DNA from: Candidatus Gastranaerophilales bacterium
GTDB lineage: Bacteria > Cyanobacteriota > Vampirovibrionia > Gastranaerophilales > Gastranaerophilaceae
Assembly: GCA_944323995.1 (NCBI GenBank)
Contig: CALUUN010000034.1
Coordinates: forward strand, 1 to 64,000
Direction: 5' to 3'
Length of the DNA stretch: 64,000 bases
The notes under the pieces were generated by a model. It was not told the origin of the DNA. It saw only the letters and a program-made list of their open reading frames with translations, and made no database searches. How positions within the stretch are numbered: position 1 is the stretch's first letter; each line of letters opens with the position of its first letter. Shown here one piece after another: positions 54,770 to 62,771 of the stretch. The position numbers and the translations under genes are program-made.

Positions 54770-55795
54770 TTACTCAACTATACAAACAGCCGTATTTTGC
54801 GCCGAACGGTTAAAATAACACTGTAACGTTCGATCTGAGTCAAATACCACACCAGTAAGCAGATTTTCCATACCGCTTTCGGCATTAGACATAAAATACA
54901 GTGTGCCGTTGCCTTTTGTTACAAAGCCCAATTTTGACAATCTGTCATCATACCGTGTTAAGTTTCCTGCACTGCCTGTAATACCTTCCGAATTATAAAT
55001 ATAATTTGCAAACCTGCTTATCTGATTTAAGTTGGCCATCTTGTTGATTCCTCCGCAGGTTTTTACGGCTCCGGCCCAGTAATCAGTTATATTATAGCAT
55101 TTATATATCCCAAGACTGTCTTTTATTTGGTTACATTCTGTTTCCGTCAAACCCTCGGGATAAAACGGCGCCGAAAAGCATGTACTGCCGTCTTTTATTA
55201 AACATTTATTCAGAAACGAATTGATTCCCCTAACATCTTTTGTAAAAGTATCAGGGCTTTTATAACCTGATGTATCATACACAAGTGAGATACAGTTAGT
55301 TCCGGTTATTTGATTACTATACGGATCCTGTCTGCAGTCAGGGTTATAAGCGATTACACCCGTTACACCGTTTGCAAACTGAACGCCGGCTGTTTCGGTG
55401 CCCCAATCATTCATACCGAGGTCCGCAGCAGTTTTTAATGCTGTCATATCAACAGTTTCTGTTTCGGATTTGTCTTCAAGGTTGACTATTTCCCAGACAA
55501 TTTTTTCCTCAAAACAAGATGCAATTTCATCGCTATTACATATTTTAGTTATTTTAATATGCTTTGAAAGTTCATTAACAAACTCTTCCGTAGTTCTGTG
55601 ACCTGCAAGAACAGCCTCTGAGTTCATAATTTTAAGAGCTTCCGTAAGTTTTCTCTCAAAAACATTCGACGATGTCTGCCATGAACGTTCCTGAAAATTC
55701 TGAATGACAGACGGTATAGTCAGTGCCGCCAAAATTCCCGTAATTGCAAGAGTAATCAACATTTCAGCAAGCGTAAAAGCGTTAATCTTTTTCAT
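54770..55795 (-). CDS. Long prepilin-like protein (type IV/II), second copy
   Basis: A 341-residue protein with leader MKKINA then FTLAEMLITLAITGILAALT, a long N-terminal helix and a Cys-rich C-terminal domain. It is a paralog of 41976-43118 along most of its length (shared NFQERSWQTSS, NDWGTET, DPYSNQITG, YWAGAVK). Its cleavage residue is Ala rather than Gly (NA-FTLAE), which is unusual. It has a short ordinary leader without the 12-residue insertion. It is divergent from a small XRE gene, like the other copy, but is not followed by glycosyltransferases. Confidence 0.88.
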   Translation of the reverse strand: MKKINAFTLAEMLITLAITGILAALTIPSVIQNFQERSWQTSSNVFERKLTEALKIMNSEAVLAGHRTTEEFVNELSKHIKITKICNSDEIASCFEEKIVWEIVNLEDKSETETVDMTALKTAADLGMNDWGTETAGVQFANGVTGVIAYNPDCRQDPYSNQITGTNCISLVYDTSGYKSPDTFTKDVRGINSFLNKCLIKDGSTCFSAPFYPEGLTETECNQIKDSLGIYKCYNITDYWAGAVKTCGGINKMANLNQISRFANYIYNSEGITGSAGNLTRYDDRLSKLGFVTKGNGTLYFMSNAESGMENLLTGVVFDSDRTLQCYFNRSAQNTAVCIVE

Positions 55796-55822
55796 TTTCT
55801 CCCTTTCAAATTATTCTTGATA

Positions 55823-55851
55823 TTAGCATTATAATATGTATTAATTAGCAT
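55823..55851. promoter_or_regulatory. Repeat/dyad between second prepilin and XRE gene
   Basis: TTAGCAT occurs at 55823-55829 and 55845-55851, 22 bases (two helical turns) apart. The second is part of a dyad ATGTATTAATTAGCAT. The ATTAATTAG core is identical to that in the first prepilin's control region (43139-43156). Confidence 0.5.
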
Positions 55852-55895
55852 GTCAATACGATTTATATATCATTTAAAAACTGTAAAATGGTAAT

Positions 55896-56117
55896 ATGCA
55901 ATATGAAGAACTGGCAAAAAAATTTGGAATCCGCCTAAAATATTACCGGAACATGCGTAATCTTACGCAAGAACAGCTTTCCGAGAAAATAGGCGCTGAC
56001 GTCCGTTATATCAGCGATATTGAGCGCGGTAAACGTAACATTACTTTTAAAACTCTTTCAAAATTCAGCGAAACCCTCAATGTAGAAATCGCTTCGTTAT
56101 TTAACTTTGCAGATTAA
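55896..56117 (+). CDS. Small XRE regulator, divergent from second prepilin
   Basis: A 73-residue HTH protein (FGIRLKYYRNMRNLTQEQLSEK, then RYISDIERGKRNI). TAAAAT ends six bases before the ATG, with no ribosome site: leaderless. It resembles the XRE at 43191 in size, layout and position, and probably controls the adjacent prepilin. Confidence 0.8.
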   Translation: MQYEELAKKFGIRLKYYRNMRNLTQEQLSEKIGADVRYISDIERGKRNITFKTLSKFSETLNVEIASLFNFAD

Positions 56118-56123
56118 TCCGTA

Positions 56124-56459
56124 TTATTTCCAATAAACTTTGAACCTTTTAATTTCCTCAAGAGTTTTATGATAATTCCCTTTAAAACAAATAGTTCTAT
56201 CATCAATGTAAAGATAAGATGCCAGTTTTACATTAGTTACATCTTTAAAAAATTTATCTAAATTATTGTTAATTAACCATTTAGTTGCAAGCATTAAATT
56301 TCTTGATGTAAAAAGATATAGTTCAGCTCTTTGAGATAAAATTTCTAAAAATTCATAAGCCCCGACTTTAATTTCAGGAATATAATTTTCATTAAATTTC
56401 TCTTTTCCGTATTCATTTAGCACACCGTCTAAATCTATAAGTATCTTTTTAGTATACAT
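56124..56459 (-). CDS. HAD-superfamily phosphatase, 5'-nucleotidase-like
   Basis: A 111-residue HAD protein. ILIDLDGVLNEYG carries the DxDG nucleophile motif, LYLFTSRN motif II, and YIDDRTICF motif IV. It lacks a cap domain of normal size, like small 5'(3')-deoxyribonucleotidase relatives. The Met at 56459 is preferred because in-frame codons further upstream belong to the divergent XRE region. It is divergent from the XRE gene at 56527 and shares its control region. Confidence 0.75.
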   Translation of the reverse strand: MYTKKILIDLDGVLNEYGKEKFNENYIPEIKVGAYEFLEILSQRAELYLFTSRNLMLATKWLINNNLDKFFKDVTNVKLASYLYIDDRTICFKGNYHKTLEEIKRFKVYWK

Positions 56460-56472
56460 AAATATTATCCTA

Positions 56473-56509
56473 TTGTTGCTAGTAGTACTAGTTGTATATA
56501 ATGCTAGTA
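56473..56509 (+). promoter_or_regulatory. Promoter with operator palindrome before XRE gene
   Basis: TTGTTG at 56473-56478 and TATAAT at 56497-56502 with an 18-base spacer. The spacer begins with the perfect 13-base palindrome CTAGTA-G-TACTAG (56479-56491). A second CTAGTA half-site lies at 56504-56509, about 25 bases on. The layout is typical of autorepression or controller-protein operators. Confidence 0.6.
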
Positions 56510-56526
56510 TAGCTAACAATTTAAAA

Positions 56527-56742
56527 ATGAACAAGTCTTTTTTAGAAAAATTAGCAAAAAGGTTAAAACATCTGAGAAAAGAAAGAAAATTAACACAAGA
56601 TGATCTTGGAGTAAATGGAGTTTCAAGGTCAATGATCAGCTTACTTGAACTTGCCAGAACAGATATAACAGTTTCTAAATTAAAAATAATCGCAGACAAT
56701 TTAGGAGTTGAAATCAAAGACCTATTTGATTTCAAAGATTAA
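56527..56742 (+). CDS. XRE regulator, controller-type
   Basis: A 71-residue HTH protein (FLEKLAKRLKHLRKERKLTQDD, then SRSMISLLELARTDITVSKL). The size and fold match small C-type controllers. The ATG at 56527 is chosen because codons upstream would cover its own promoter. It sits just before the second defence-like cluster and may control it and the HAD gene. Confidence 0.75.
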   Translation: MNKSFLEKLAKRLKHLRKERKLTQDDLGVNGVSRSMISLLELARTDITVSKLKIIADNLGVEIKDLFDFKD

Positions 56743-57046
56743 TGATACAATGTGCAAACGAGTGCAAAAAATGAGTAGTTGAGTAGACCTTGCTATTATT
56801 GAGTTTTAATGGTGGAGCGAACAGTCCTGTGAGCAACAGGCTCTCATAATAATACTTTTGGAACAATTTTTATTATATTAAAATCGGAAATTCCCTGCTA
56901 AATTAAAAATCATGGAAAAGTCACCGATTTTTGTTCAAGAATTTAAAATCATTGCTGCATAAGGTTTTTAAGACATATTCCCTGCAAGATAAAAAACAGG
57001 GAATATGCAGTAGATTTTTATTGTATAATAGAAACAAAAGGAAGTT
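56743..57046. promoter_or_regulatory. Gap before the defence-like cluster, with an inverted repeat at the promoter
   Basis: No gene is seen in these 304 bases. A short hairpin CCTGT/ACAGG lies near 56833-56847. A perfect 11-base inverted repeat CATATTCCCTG/CAGGGAATATG at 56974-57007 overlaps the place of the -35 box; TATAAT follows at 57024-57029 and AAAAGGAAG precedes the gene. ATTCCCTGC also occurs once more near 56890. A repressor site is likely. Confidence 0.5.
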
Positions 57047-58978
57047 ATGCGCGCATATTATTCAGAAAAAGTTTCAAAATTTTTAAGTACATCAGAGCAT
57101 GAAATTCTTGGTCAATTACTAATGAACCATTGTTTTCCTAATGATTTGGAACAGAAACGTGCTTGGGGTGAGCAAATTCATATTTTAAAACAAAATCTTG
57201 TTGATTTTCCAAATGCAACTTTATTTTTTGAATTTTCAATTCCTAGAATGGGTAAAAGAGTTGATAATATTTTGTTGCTTAATGGAATTATATATTTATT
57301 AGAATTCAAAATATTTGCTAAAAGTTATGAATCTTACGCTATAGACCAGGTTGTTGACTACGCCCTTGATTTAAAGAATTTTCATTCTGGGAGTCATAAT
57401 AAAACAATTGTACCAATTTTGGTTTCAACAATGGCGAAAGAAGCTAAAAATGAAGTGCTATTTGCTGAGGATAAAGTTTCTATTTGTCTTAAAACAAATG
57501 CTAATAACTTAGGAAAATTAATTAAAAATATTGATATAAAATATAGAAAAGAACCTTTCGATGTTCAAGAATGGTTAAATTCTTCGTATAAACCTACACC
57601 AACAATTATTGAAGCAGCACAAGCATTATATGCAAATCATTCTGTTGAAGATATCTCTAGACATGGTGCAGAGGCAATTAATCTTACACTCACAAAAAAT
57701 ACTGTTGAAAAAATTATTAAAGATAGTAAGAATAATAAACAAAAATCAATTTGTTTAATAACTGGGGTGCCAGGGGCTGGAAAAACTTTAGCAGGTTTGG
57801 ATATAGCAACTAGTTCAATGAATTATGACAAGGATGAACAAGCTTGTTTTTTATCAGGTAATGGCCCTTTAGTTAAAGTTTTAAGGGAAGCTTTAATACG
57901 AAATAAATCACAGTTAGGAAATATATCAAAGAAAAAGGTTGAACCACAAGTCTGTGCATTTATTCAAAATATTCATCATTTTAGAGACGAGTATGTAGAA
58001 GACTTGAATCCTCCAATTGAAAAGGTAGTTATTTTCGATGAAGCACAAAGAGCTTGGAATAAAGAGCAAGCCTCAAAATTTATGAATAAGAAAAGTAAAA
58101 TTAAAAATTTTAACTATTCAGAACCAGAATTTTTGCTTGGAGTTATGGATAGGCATCCTGATTGGTGTGTAGTCATATGTTTAATTGGTGAGGGACAGGA
58201 AATCAATACAGGTGAAGCTGGACTAGAAGAATGGTTTAACGCATTGAAAGAAAAATATCCAAATTGGAGAATATACTGTTCACACCATATCGATTATTCA
58301 TCCCATACAAAAGTTTGTACAAAAAATGAACTACACTTAAGTGTTTCGTTACGTTCTTTTAAAAGTGCTAAATTATCCGATTTTATTAATAATTTAATAG
58401 ATAATAAACCGAATGTGGCAAGAAATATTTATAAGGAGTTATCAAAAGAATACCCAATCTTAGTTACAAGAAATTTTGAACAAGCTAAAACTTGGGTAAG
58501 ACAGAATGCTCGCGGTTCTGAGCGTACAGGATTGCTTGCTCATTCCAATGCCATACGTCTAAAGCCATATGGTATATTCGTTAAATCTAAAATTGATTGT
58601 ACTAATTGGTTTTTAAATAGAAGAGAAGATGTCCGTTCCTCATGTGCACTTGAAGATTGTGCAACAGAGTTTGATGTTCAGGGGCTAGAACTTGATTGGA
58701 CTGTTGTTGCTTGGGATGCAAATTTAAGATATAACAAATGCTGGGAATATCTGAAGTTTTCTGGTGATAAATGGAAACACATCAATAATATTGACGACAA
58801 AAAATATCTTTTAAATTCATATAGAGTATTAATGACACGTGCTAGACAGGGGATGGTAATATTTGTGCCTTATGGAGATGAAAGAGACGAAACAAGAACC
58901 CCAAAATTTTATGATGGTATATATAAATATTTACAAGAATGTGGTATTAAAGATTTAGACTATTTAGGAACAGTATAA
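57047..58978 (+). CDS. PD-(D/E)XK nuclease-like plus DUF2075 ATPase/helicase
   Basis: A 643-residue protein. Near residues 73-88, RVDNILLLNG..YLLEFK has the D-x(n)-ExK pattern of a PD-(D/E)XK nuclease. A DUF2075 NTPase follows: Walker A GVPGAGKT at 240-247, Walker B FDEAQRAW at 330-337, and late motifs with DCATEFDVQGLELD and YRVLMTRARQG. The family is known from restriction and phage-defence loci. TATAAT and AAAAGGAAG precede the ATG. The stop overlaps the next start (TAATG), coupling it to the cyclase-like gene. Confidence 0.8.
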   Translation: MRAYYSEKVSKFLSTSEHEILGQLLMNHCFPNDLEQKRAWGEQIHILKQNLVDFPNATLFFEFSIPRMGKRVDNILLLNGIIYLLEFKIFAKSYESYAIDQVVDYALDLKNFHSGSHNKTIVPILVSTMAKEAKNEVLFAEDKVSICLKTNANNLGKLIKNIDIKYRKEPFDVQEWLNSSYKPTPTIIEAAQALYANHSVEDISRHGAEAINLTLTKNTVEKIIKDSKNNKQKSICLITGVPGAGKTLAGLDIATSSMNYDKDEQACFLSGNGPLVKVLREALIRNKSQLGNISKKKVEPQVCAFIQNIHHFRDEYVEDLNPPIEKVVIFDEAQRAWNKEQASKFMNKKSKIKNFNYSEPEFLLGVMDRHPDWCVVICLIGEGQEINTGEAGLEEWFNALKEKYPNWRIYCSHHIDYSSHTKVCTKNELHLSVSLRSFKSAKLSDFINNLIDNKPNVARNIYKELSKEYPILVTRNFEQAKTWVRQNARGSERTGLLAHSNAIRLKPYGIFVKSKIDCTNWFLNRREDVRSSCALEDCATEFDVQGLELDWTVVAWDANLRYNKCWEYLKFSGDKWKHINNIDDKKYLLNSYRVLMTRARQGMVIFVPYGDERDETRTPKFYDGIYKYLQECGIKDLDYLGTV

Positions 58979-59702
58979 TGGTTTATAGAACAGGACAAAT
59001 GCGATATTCCCAAACACAACTTTGTACTTCAAAATATTGTATTGCATATTTAGATATTTTAGGGTCTAAAAATCTTATTGATAATGATAAGAATAATGAA
59101 TTTTTAAATTATTTAAACATGCTTTGTGGTGATGCTTTGTTAGAAGTTAGTTCTAATAAAGATATTTTTATAAAAATTTTTCCGATAATATTTTATTGGC
59201 AGTTAATACGGAATTTGAAGCTCAAATAAGAAAAGAAAGAATAGAAGCATTAATTAATAGAGTAGGAAATATTCAAAATGAAATATTACGTTATGGGTAT
59301 TTGGTACGTGGTGCAATAGTAGAAGGTGACTTTTTTCATAATGATGTGATTGTATATGGAAAAGCCTTAGTTAATGCTGTAAATGATGAAGAACAAATTG
59401 CAATATATACCAGAGTAATAGTTCAGAAGGACATTGTTGAATTATTGCCGCATTATTTTATAATGGATGAAGATAATTTAGGATTTTTAAATCAATTCAT
59501 CTTTAGTCATGCACTAGAATATGTAAACTTTAAGCATCAATTACTGGAGATGCTTAAAAAAAATCCAGATAAAAAGCATAAACAAAAAATAATGTGGATT
59601 ATAAATTATTATAATAATTATTTAAGCTTTAATAAAGCTAAATTACCAGCAAAAACATTTATAACAGAACAAGATATAAATGTCAAAATTGAGGATACTT
59701 AA
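58978..59702 (+). pseudogene. Cyclase-like (palm-fold) protein split by a one-base frameshift
   Basis: Two overlapping frames together give a 241-residue protein. The first carries YCIAYLDILGSKNLI with D26, the second RGAIVEGDFFHNDVIVYGKA. This is the layout of nucleotidyl-cyclase/palm-type enzymes (DILG.K, FSDN, RG.I..G). The frames join if the five-T run at 59177-59181 had one more T, restoring KIFSDNILLAV with the second metal Asp. It could be a true mutation, an assembly error, phase variation or slippage. Translation is coupled to the DUF2075 gene. Similarity to Pycsar-type cyclases is only inferred. Confidence 0.6.
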
Positions 59703-59765
59703 TAATTGTAAATTTTATATTTATAGGTATTATGACGATTGTACAAATTTTTATATAATAAGAAT

Positions 59766-61148
59766 ATGAAAAAAAAATTAGTAAAAGAAATATTAAAGTA
59801 CTATTTAAACAGCCAAAGTTACAAAGGCTATACTCTTCCACAATTATATGAACAATATCAAGATATAAGTGAAATAAAAAATATAATTATTGAATTGATA
59901 AAAGATAATTTTTTGGATTTATATTATTGTACTACTAATCATTTTGTGAAAAATTTTGACTTAAATATTTCTTTAGAACAAAAAATTGATTTTATAAATA
60001 ATTTACCAAACTCTTATAAACCTGAAATTTGGGAAGAAATTAAAATCGATGAAAAAAATAGCATAAAACTTGTTTGTGATAATATTTTACCCCCAATATC
60101 ACTATTTCCCACTTCAAATATTATAAAAGAATATATAAAAAATAAACCAAAATATTACAAATTACCGCCATTTAATAAAATGTTACTGGAAGGAATGCCT
60201 CATTTACATTTTTTATATTTTAGGATTGATGTTTTAAATAGATTTCTTTATGATCCAAGATATGTAGTTTACAATATGGACTTTACAGGTTCAATATATT
60301 ATAAAGTAGATAACTCTGACAATGAAAAGGATGAAAATAATATTTATTTAAGTCATTTTGGGTTAGCATATAATAGTAAAACTAATGAAAATGTTATAAC
60401 TATATTTCCTCATGATTTAGTAAAACTGTCACTTAAGCACCAATACTATTTCTATTCATATTTGTTTGATAATCAAGAAGACTTTGTTCCGGATATATCA
60501 TATTATAAAAACGTAATGGGAGAAATTGCTGATGGAATATCAATTTTTTCCGCATTTTTTGAGGAGATGAAACTAATTAATAAGATGTTTGACATTATTT
60601 GTGGGAAAAAATTATTTAAAAAAATATTTGAATATAGTCAAGAAAATCGTCCTGAATATTTTCATCCATTTATGATGCCAACAAAAACGATGTATCATAA
60701 TTTTTGTAGAACTATATATAGAATATTGGTTGAACAACTTGATAGAGACGCAATAATAGCATTTGCGCAAAAAATAAAAGTCGAGTTGGATAATATAGAA
60801 AAAACGCGTCCAATGACATTATTACAACAGTTATTTAGCAAAGGTTTTAAAACTTTAGATGGTAGTGACATTGGAAAAGAAATTATAAGTATTTGGAAAA
60901 AGGAGTTACATGAATGCCGTAATAAAATATCTCATTCTTTTGTAGATGATATATATGCTACAAATATCTTTGAAAAATACAGAAATACTATTAATGAGGC
61001 ATATAAATCGCTACGTTTAATAAGATTAGTATTATCATCTATTCCTGAAATTAAAGATGCTATAAAAAATGATGAAATAGAAATTTCTGAAGAACTTTAT
61101 CTAGGTAATATAAATATGTATTTTGCACCTTTGAAAAGACTTCAATAA
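59766..61148 (+). CDS. HEPN-motif protein, candidate effector
   Basis: A 460-residue protein of unknown family. The N-terminal 100 residues look like a winged-helix unit (KKLVKEILKYYLNSQ, then SEIKNIIIELIKDNF). The middle is unrecognised. Near the C-terminus RNKISH at residues 385-390 fits the R-x4-H HEPN ribonuclease motif in a helical setting. TATAAT at 59754-59759 ends six bases before ATG 59766: leaderless, so it has its own promoter despite following the cyclase-like gene by 63 bases. A toxin-like RNase triggered by the neighbours is a hypothesis. Confidence 0.6.
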   Translation: MKKKLVKEILKYYLNSQSYKGYTLPQLYEQYQDISEIKNIIIELIKDNFLDLYYCTTNHFVKNFDLNISLEQKIDFINNLPNSYKPEIWEEIKIDEKNSIKLVCDNILPPISLFPTSNIIKEYIKNKPKYYKLPPFNKMLLEGMPHLHFLYFRIDVLNRFLYDPRYVVYNMDFTGSIYYKVDNSDNEKDENNIYLSHFGLAYNSKTNENVITIFPHDLVKLSLKHQYYFYSYLFDNQEDFVPDISYYKNVMGEIADGISIFSAFFEEMKLINKMFDIICGKKLFKKIFEYSQENRPEYFHPFMMPTKTMYHNFCRTIYRILVEQLDRDAIIAFAQKIKVELDNIEKTRPMTLLQQLFSKGFKTLDGSDIGKEIISIWKKELHECRNKISHSFVDDIYATNIFEKYRNTINEAYKSLRLIRLVLSSIPEIKDAIKNDEIEISEELYLGNINMYFAPLKRLQ

Positions 61149-61200
61149 AAAAAGAATTATCATATTTGTTCCATTACTGTCTTTTTAATATTATTAAAAT

Positions 61201-61560
61201 ATGGAGTGTATTTTAAAAGACATTATAAAAATTCAAAAAGCAATAAGGGAAAAATCTCTTGTTATTTTTGTAGGAGCAGGGGTTTCTGCAAATTCCGGAG
61301 TGCCAACTTGGGGAACATTAATAGATAAAATTGCTAAAGAATTAAAAATAGAAAAAGATATTCAACAGAATGAATATTTGAAAATTGCTCAATATTATTA
61401 TAATAATAATCCAAAAACTTTTTTCACTAGTATTAAAAATTTTTTAGATGTAGAACGGCAACTTAATAGTATAAACGAATATTTGTTTAAAGAATTTAAG
61501 CCGAAATATTTCGTTACAACAAACTATGATGATACTCTGGAAAAGATTAATCCTACAGGT
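61201..61560 (+). pseudogene. Truncated SIR2-like gene
   Basis: The first 120 residues of a SIR2_2-type protein: IFVGAGVSANSG at 22-33 (NAD-binding loop) and FVTTNYDDTLEK at 104-115. SIR2 homology stops near 61560, where GC-richer sequence with hairpins begins; the open frame runs on to 61716 but no longer looks like SIR2. Intact SIR2 proteins are NADases of several defence systems. The rest of the gene is not found in the window, so this copy was cut by an insertion or deletion. Confidence 0.75.
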
Positions 61561-61645
61561 ATAGCACATTATACGGTTGAATTATATATCCATCCCCGGT
61601 ACCCAATCGGGATTACGAATATTTCCGAGACTAACCGGACCATTG

Positions 61646-62314
61646 TCAAATTCCATTTGTTTTATAATTTTGCTTTCCTTGATTTGGAAATTTATACAAC
61701 AATCGCATATTTTTAATATCATACTTAGGTAGTTTATAATCAGAGATTTTTTTGCTTATTTTATTTAATTCATTCTGTTTCTGTTCTATATAATTGCCAA
61801 GCTCAACTAATTGTGAATCGTCGACATTATATTTTTTAAAATAAGGATAAAAACATTCTGCCAATGCCCCGCTCCAGTCAGTCGGATAACCACCGAAAGG
61901 TATAAGAAGATACTTATCAGTAATATGCAAAATATCAGCATATACAATAAATTCCAAGCTTTCAAGAACTCTTTCATAATCATTTAACTTCTCTCCATAA
62001 TCCTGCAAAGATAATTTTTTAGAAGGGTTTTTCAGAAAGTCTTCATAAAGCCTGTCGGCTTTCTTTATGATTTCATCCATCTCATTTTTTGTTTTGGGAA
62101 CTTCTGCCGCCAGATAAGTTTCTACTTCAGATTTATAGTGTTTAGTGAAGAACATGCAATTATGTTTTTTCGCATATTCTTGCAAATTAGTTATTTGATA
62201 ATACAAGAACTGCATATGACCGCTCATAACAATATGCGGAAGCTGTCTTAAAAATACAAAGCTGCCGAAAAATAAAAATACTAAAATTGATATAATTATT
62301 AATTTGTTTTTCAT
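61646..62314 (-). CDS. Membrane-anchored hypothetical protein inside the SIR2 insertion
   Basis: A 222-residue protein with an N-terminal anchor (residues 5-22, LIIISILVFLFFGSFVFL), then a helical periplasmic-type domain with conserved-looking LLIPFGGYPTDWSGALAECF. ACAGGAAT precedes the ATG. It lies directly downstream, on the same strand, of the multi-hairpin RNA candidate, which may be its leader or its neighbour. Base use resembles core genes more than the AT-rich genes around it. Family unknown. Confidence 0.6.
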   Translation of the reverse strand: MKNKLIIISILVFLFFGSFVFLRQLPHIVMSGHMQFLYYQITNLQEYAKKHNCMFFTKHYKSEVETYLAAEVPKTKNEMDEIIKKADRLYEDFLKNPSKKLSLQDYGEKLNDYERVLESLEFIVYADILHITDKYLLIPFGGYPTDWSGALAECFYPYFKKYNVDDSQLVELGNYIEQKQNELNKISKKISDYKLPKYDIKNMRLLYKFPNQGKQNYKTNGI

Positions 62315-62360
62315 TTAAAATTCCTGTATTTAATTTAGCATATTATTCTTTATGTAAGAA

Positions 62361-62728
62361 CCCGTGTCTGCGACAGCAGGCAGAATTTAAGCACTGCTAT
62401 CGCAAGACGGGAAAGAGATACGCAGATGATAAATCAAACTGCACTCTTTTGCTCCCGGCGTCTGCCGGAGACAAGTCCCCTTAAACTTACGTCCGAAACG
62501 GTTCACGGTGATTTAGCCATACGCATCATGCTGACTTGTCTATTAATTAATCTATATATAAACCGGTTGAAGAACAGACGCCACCCTGCTCTTGAGGGAT
62601 ACATAATGCATTGCCCACCGCTCGTCTGGCATCTACGAGCTACGACAACCGGCTTGTCTGATTATGAGGACTCCCGCACCCCTCTGTCAGCTTACTGCTC
62701 CGGAAGGGAGATTTACCGTATCAGACAA
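62361..62728 (-). ncRNA. Large multi-hairpin RNA candidate (about 368 nt)
   Basis: A GC-rich, gene-free stretch in AT-rich DNA with five consecutive closed stems. They are TTGTCTGAT/ATCAGACAA (62728-62720 with 62662-62654), CCGGTTG/CAACCGG (62652-62563, with inner GCTCGT/ACGAGC), GACAAGTC/GACTTGTC (62540-62470), CCGGC/GCCGG (62468-62455) and an 18-pair stem at 62411-62361. In the last, two mismatches on the plus strand become G-U pairs on the minus strand, favouring minus-strand RNA. A promoter lies just upstream and an open frame just downstream. Family not identified. Confidence 0.6.
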
Positions 62729-62755
62729 TTATATAATAAACTCTTGTTACGACAA
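62728..62755 (-). promoter_or_regulatory. Promoter before the multi-hairpin RNA
   Basis: On the minus strand TTGTCG (62755-62750), 16-base spacer, TATAAT (62733-62728). The predicted start lies within the first stem, so the exact 5' end is uncertain. Confidence 0.5.
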
Positions 62756-62771
62756 AAATGGTCGTAATATG

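Noticed and set aside
61561-61716. Continuation of the SIR2 protein to 61716
   Set aside because: After residue 120 the frame loses SIR2-like character, crosses GC-rich hairpins and overlaps the end of a minus-strand gene; it is treated as read-through past a breakpoint.
62361-62728. Group II intron
   Set aside because: No domain V-like hairpin with GAAA loop and AGC triad, no GUGYG start in the right place and no reverse transcriptase.
62426-62767. 113-residue plus-strand open frame
   Set aside because: It has no ribosome site, odd composition and lies wholly across the paired stems of the RNA candidate and its promoter.
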